Source: Aliivibrio sifiae (GTDB taxonomy: Bacteria > Pseudomonadota > Gammaproteobacteria > Enterobacterales > Vibrionaceae). Taken from it: a stretch of DNA of 64,000 bases. The notes beneath the pieces are model-generated. The model searched no databases and had not been told where the DNA came from. It was given only the letters and a program-made list of their open reading frames with translations. The DNA lies in contig NZ_MSCP01000001.1 of assembly GCF_002954715.1 (NCBI RefSeq), positions 2,363,544-2,427,543 on the forward strand, written 5' to 3'. A program made the position numbers and the translations under genes. This document shows, piece after piece, positions 63,789-64,000 of this stretch (its first letter is position 1; each line of letters starts with the position of its first letter).

Positions 63789-63965
63789 ATATGGTAATTA
63801 ACGCATATAACTATCCCTCTGTCGCCATAACCCATTGAGAGATACAGTGAATACAGATAGTTCAATAGACGGTTTGATTCTTGTTTGGTATTTGAATCAG
63901 AATGTTCTAAAAGAGCAGAATTTTTTGTGGGGTTAATGCTTCACAGCATTAATTTTAAAGAAAAT

Positions 63966-63999
63966 AAAAGCGCTGAATATAATTCAGCGCTTTTATTTT
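63966..63999 (-). terminator. terminator at the right window edge
   Basis: AAAAGCGCTGAAT/ATTCAGCGCTTTT is a 13-bp perfect stem around a three-base loop, with T-rich flanks on both strands. No rightward gene precedes it closely. By E. coli gene order it probably ends a leftward tRNA-Gly/orn transcript starting beyond the window. Confidence 0.75.
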
Positions 64000-64000
64000 G

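Larger units (their letters stand above)
63432..64000. other. gene-free region after queG (datA-like DnaA-box cluster)
   Basis: About 570 A+T-rich bases without a convincing reading frame or tRNA. It contains two perfect DnaA boxes (63750-63758 and 63769-63777), a further TTTTCCACA-type box on the minus strand (63498-63506), a near box TTATACACC (63446-63454) and an IHF-like AATCAG-N4-TTC (63895-63907). In E. coli the datA locus lies in the matching gap between queG and the glyVXY tRNA genes. Confidence 0.55.

Noticed and set aside
63432..64000. tRNA-Gly genes expected next to queG
   Set aside because: No GTTCGA T-loop with a paired acceptor stem was found; they are probably just beyond the window.
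63432..64000. crtS-like trigger site for chromosome 2 replication
   Set aside because: The repeats present are DnaA boxes; I see no RctB-type motif cluster, and the known V. cholerae crtS lies in a different gene context.

Overview
The window is a stretch of ordinary core chromosome from a marine gammaproteobacterium of the family Vibrionaceae. By content and A+T-rich base composition it is most likely Aliivibrio (Vibrio) fischeri or a close relative. Evidence for this includes motX next to purA, an argH fused to an N-acetyltransferase domain, nsrR-hmp, oxyR divergent from a peroxiredoxin-glutaredoxin fusion, and the pilMNOPQ-aroKB-damX-dam-rpe-gph-trpS block. No transposon, prophage, CRISPR array, rRNA or complete tRNA gene was seen. 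The species call is an inference from gene content and order.

Layout. 1-8.3 kb: a malic enzyme cut by the window edge, rpmE, priA, cytR (with a consensus CRP site), ftsN and the protease pair hslVU behind a sigma-32-type promoter. 7.9-14 kb: yhfA and crp divergent over a CRP-like site, then a leftward argD-astA-astD-DUF1338 cluster for ornithine/arginine metabolism. 14.2-26.2 kb: leftward pabA, then trpS-gph-rpe-dam-damX-aroB-aroK and pilQPONM (all read right to left), combining translation, shikimate synthesis, DNA methylation, cell division and type IV pilus assembly. 26.3-32.7 kb: mrcA, then an oxidative stress group of oxyR, a Prx5-Grx fusion, a disulfide oxidoreductase and a small Cys-rich membrane protein. 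32.8-39.4 kb: arginine biosynthesis, with argCBG plus argH(A) leftward and argE divergent. 39.6-43.3 kb: ppc and metF (with a MetJ operator). 43.5-48.6 kb: the rpsF-priB-rpsR-rplI ribosomal operon and the rnr-rlmB pair. 48.6-51.1 kb: nsrR divergent from hmp, then motX. 51.3-62.1 kb: the long leftward block tsaE-amiB-mutL-miaA-hfq-hflX-hflK-hflC-(DUF2065)-purA. 62.3-63.4 kb: queG, followed by about 570 bases without a gene.

Regulation readable in the DNA includes CRP sites at cytR and crp/yhfA, a four-part OxyR site between oxyR and its peroxiredoxin target, a MetJ operator at metF, an NsrR box over the hmp promoter, a sigma-28 promoter for motX, and candidate ArgR half-sites in the arg region. 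Intrinsic terminators separate most units. Two of them lie inside apparent operons (gph/trpS and argG/argH) and probably set differential expression.

The most interesting region is the gene-free stretch after queG. It holds two perfect DnaA boxes facing each other in a 20-bp inverted repeat, plus two weaker DnaA boxes and an IHF-like site. In E. coli the DnaA-titrating locus datA lies, as I recall it, between queG and the glyVXY tRNA genes, so this looks like a positional counterpart of datA. No genuinely unknown multi-gene system was recognised. The least characterised proteins are the DUF1338 enzyme in the ast cluster, the oxidoreductase with a C-terminal cysteine cluster, the DUF3624 protein and the DUF2065 protein.
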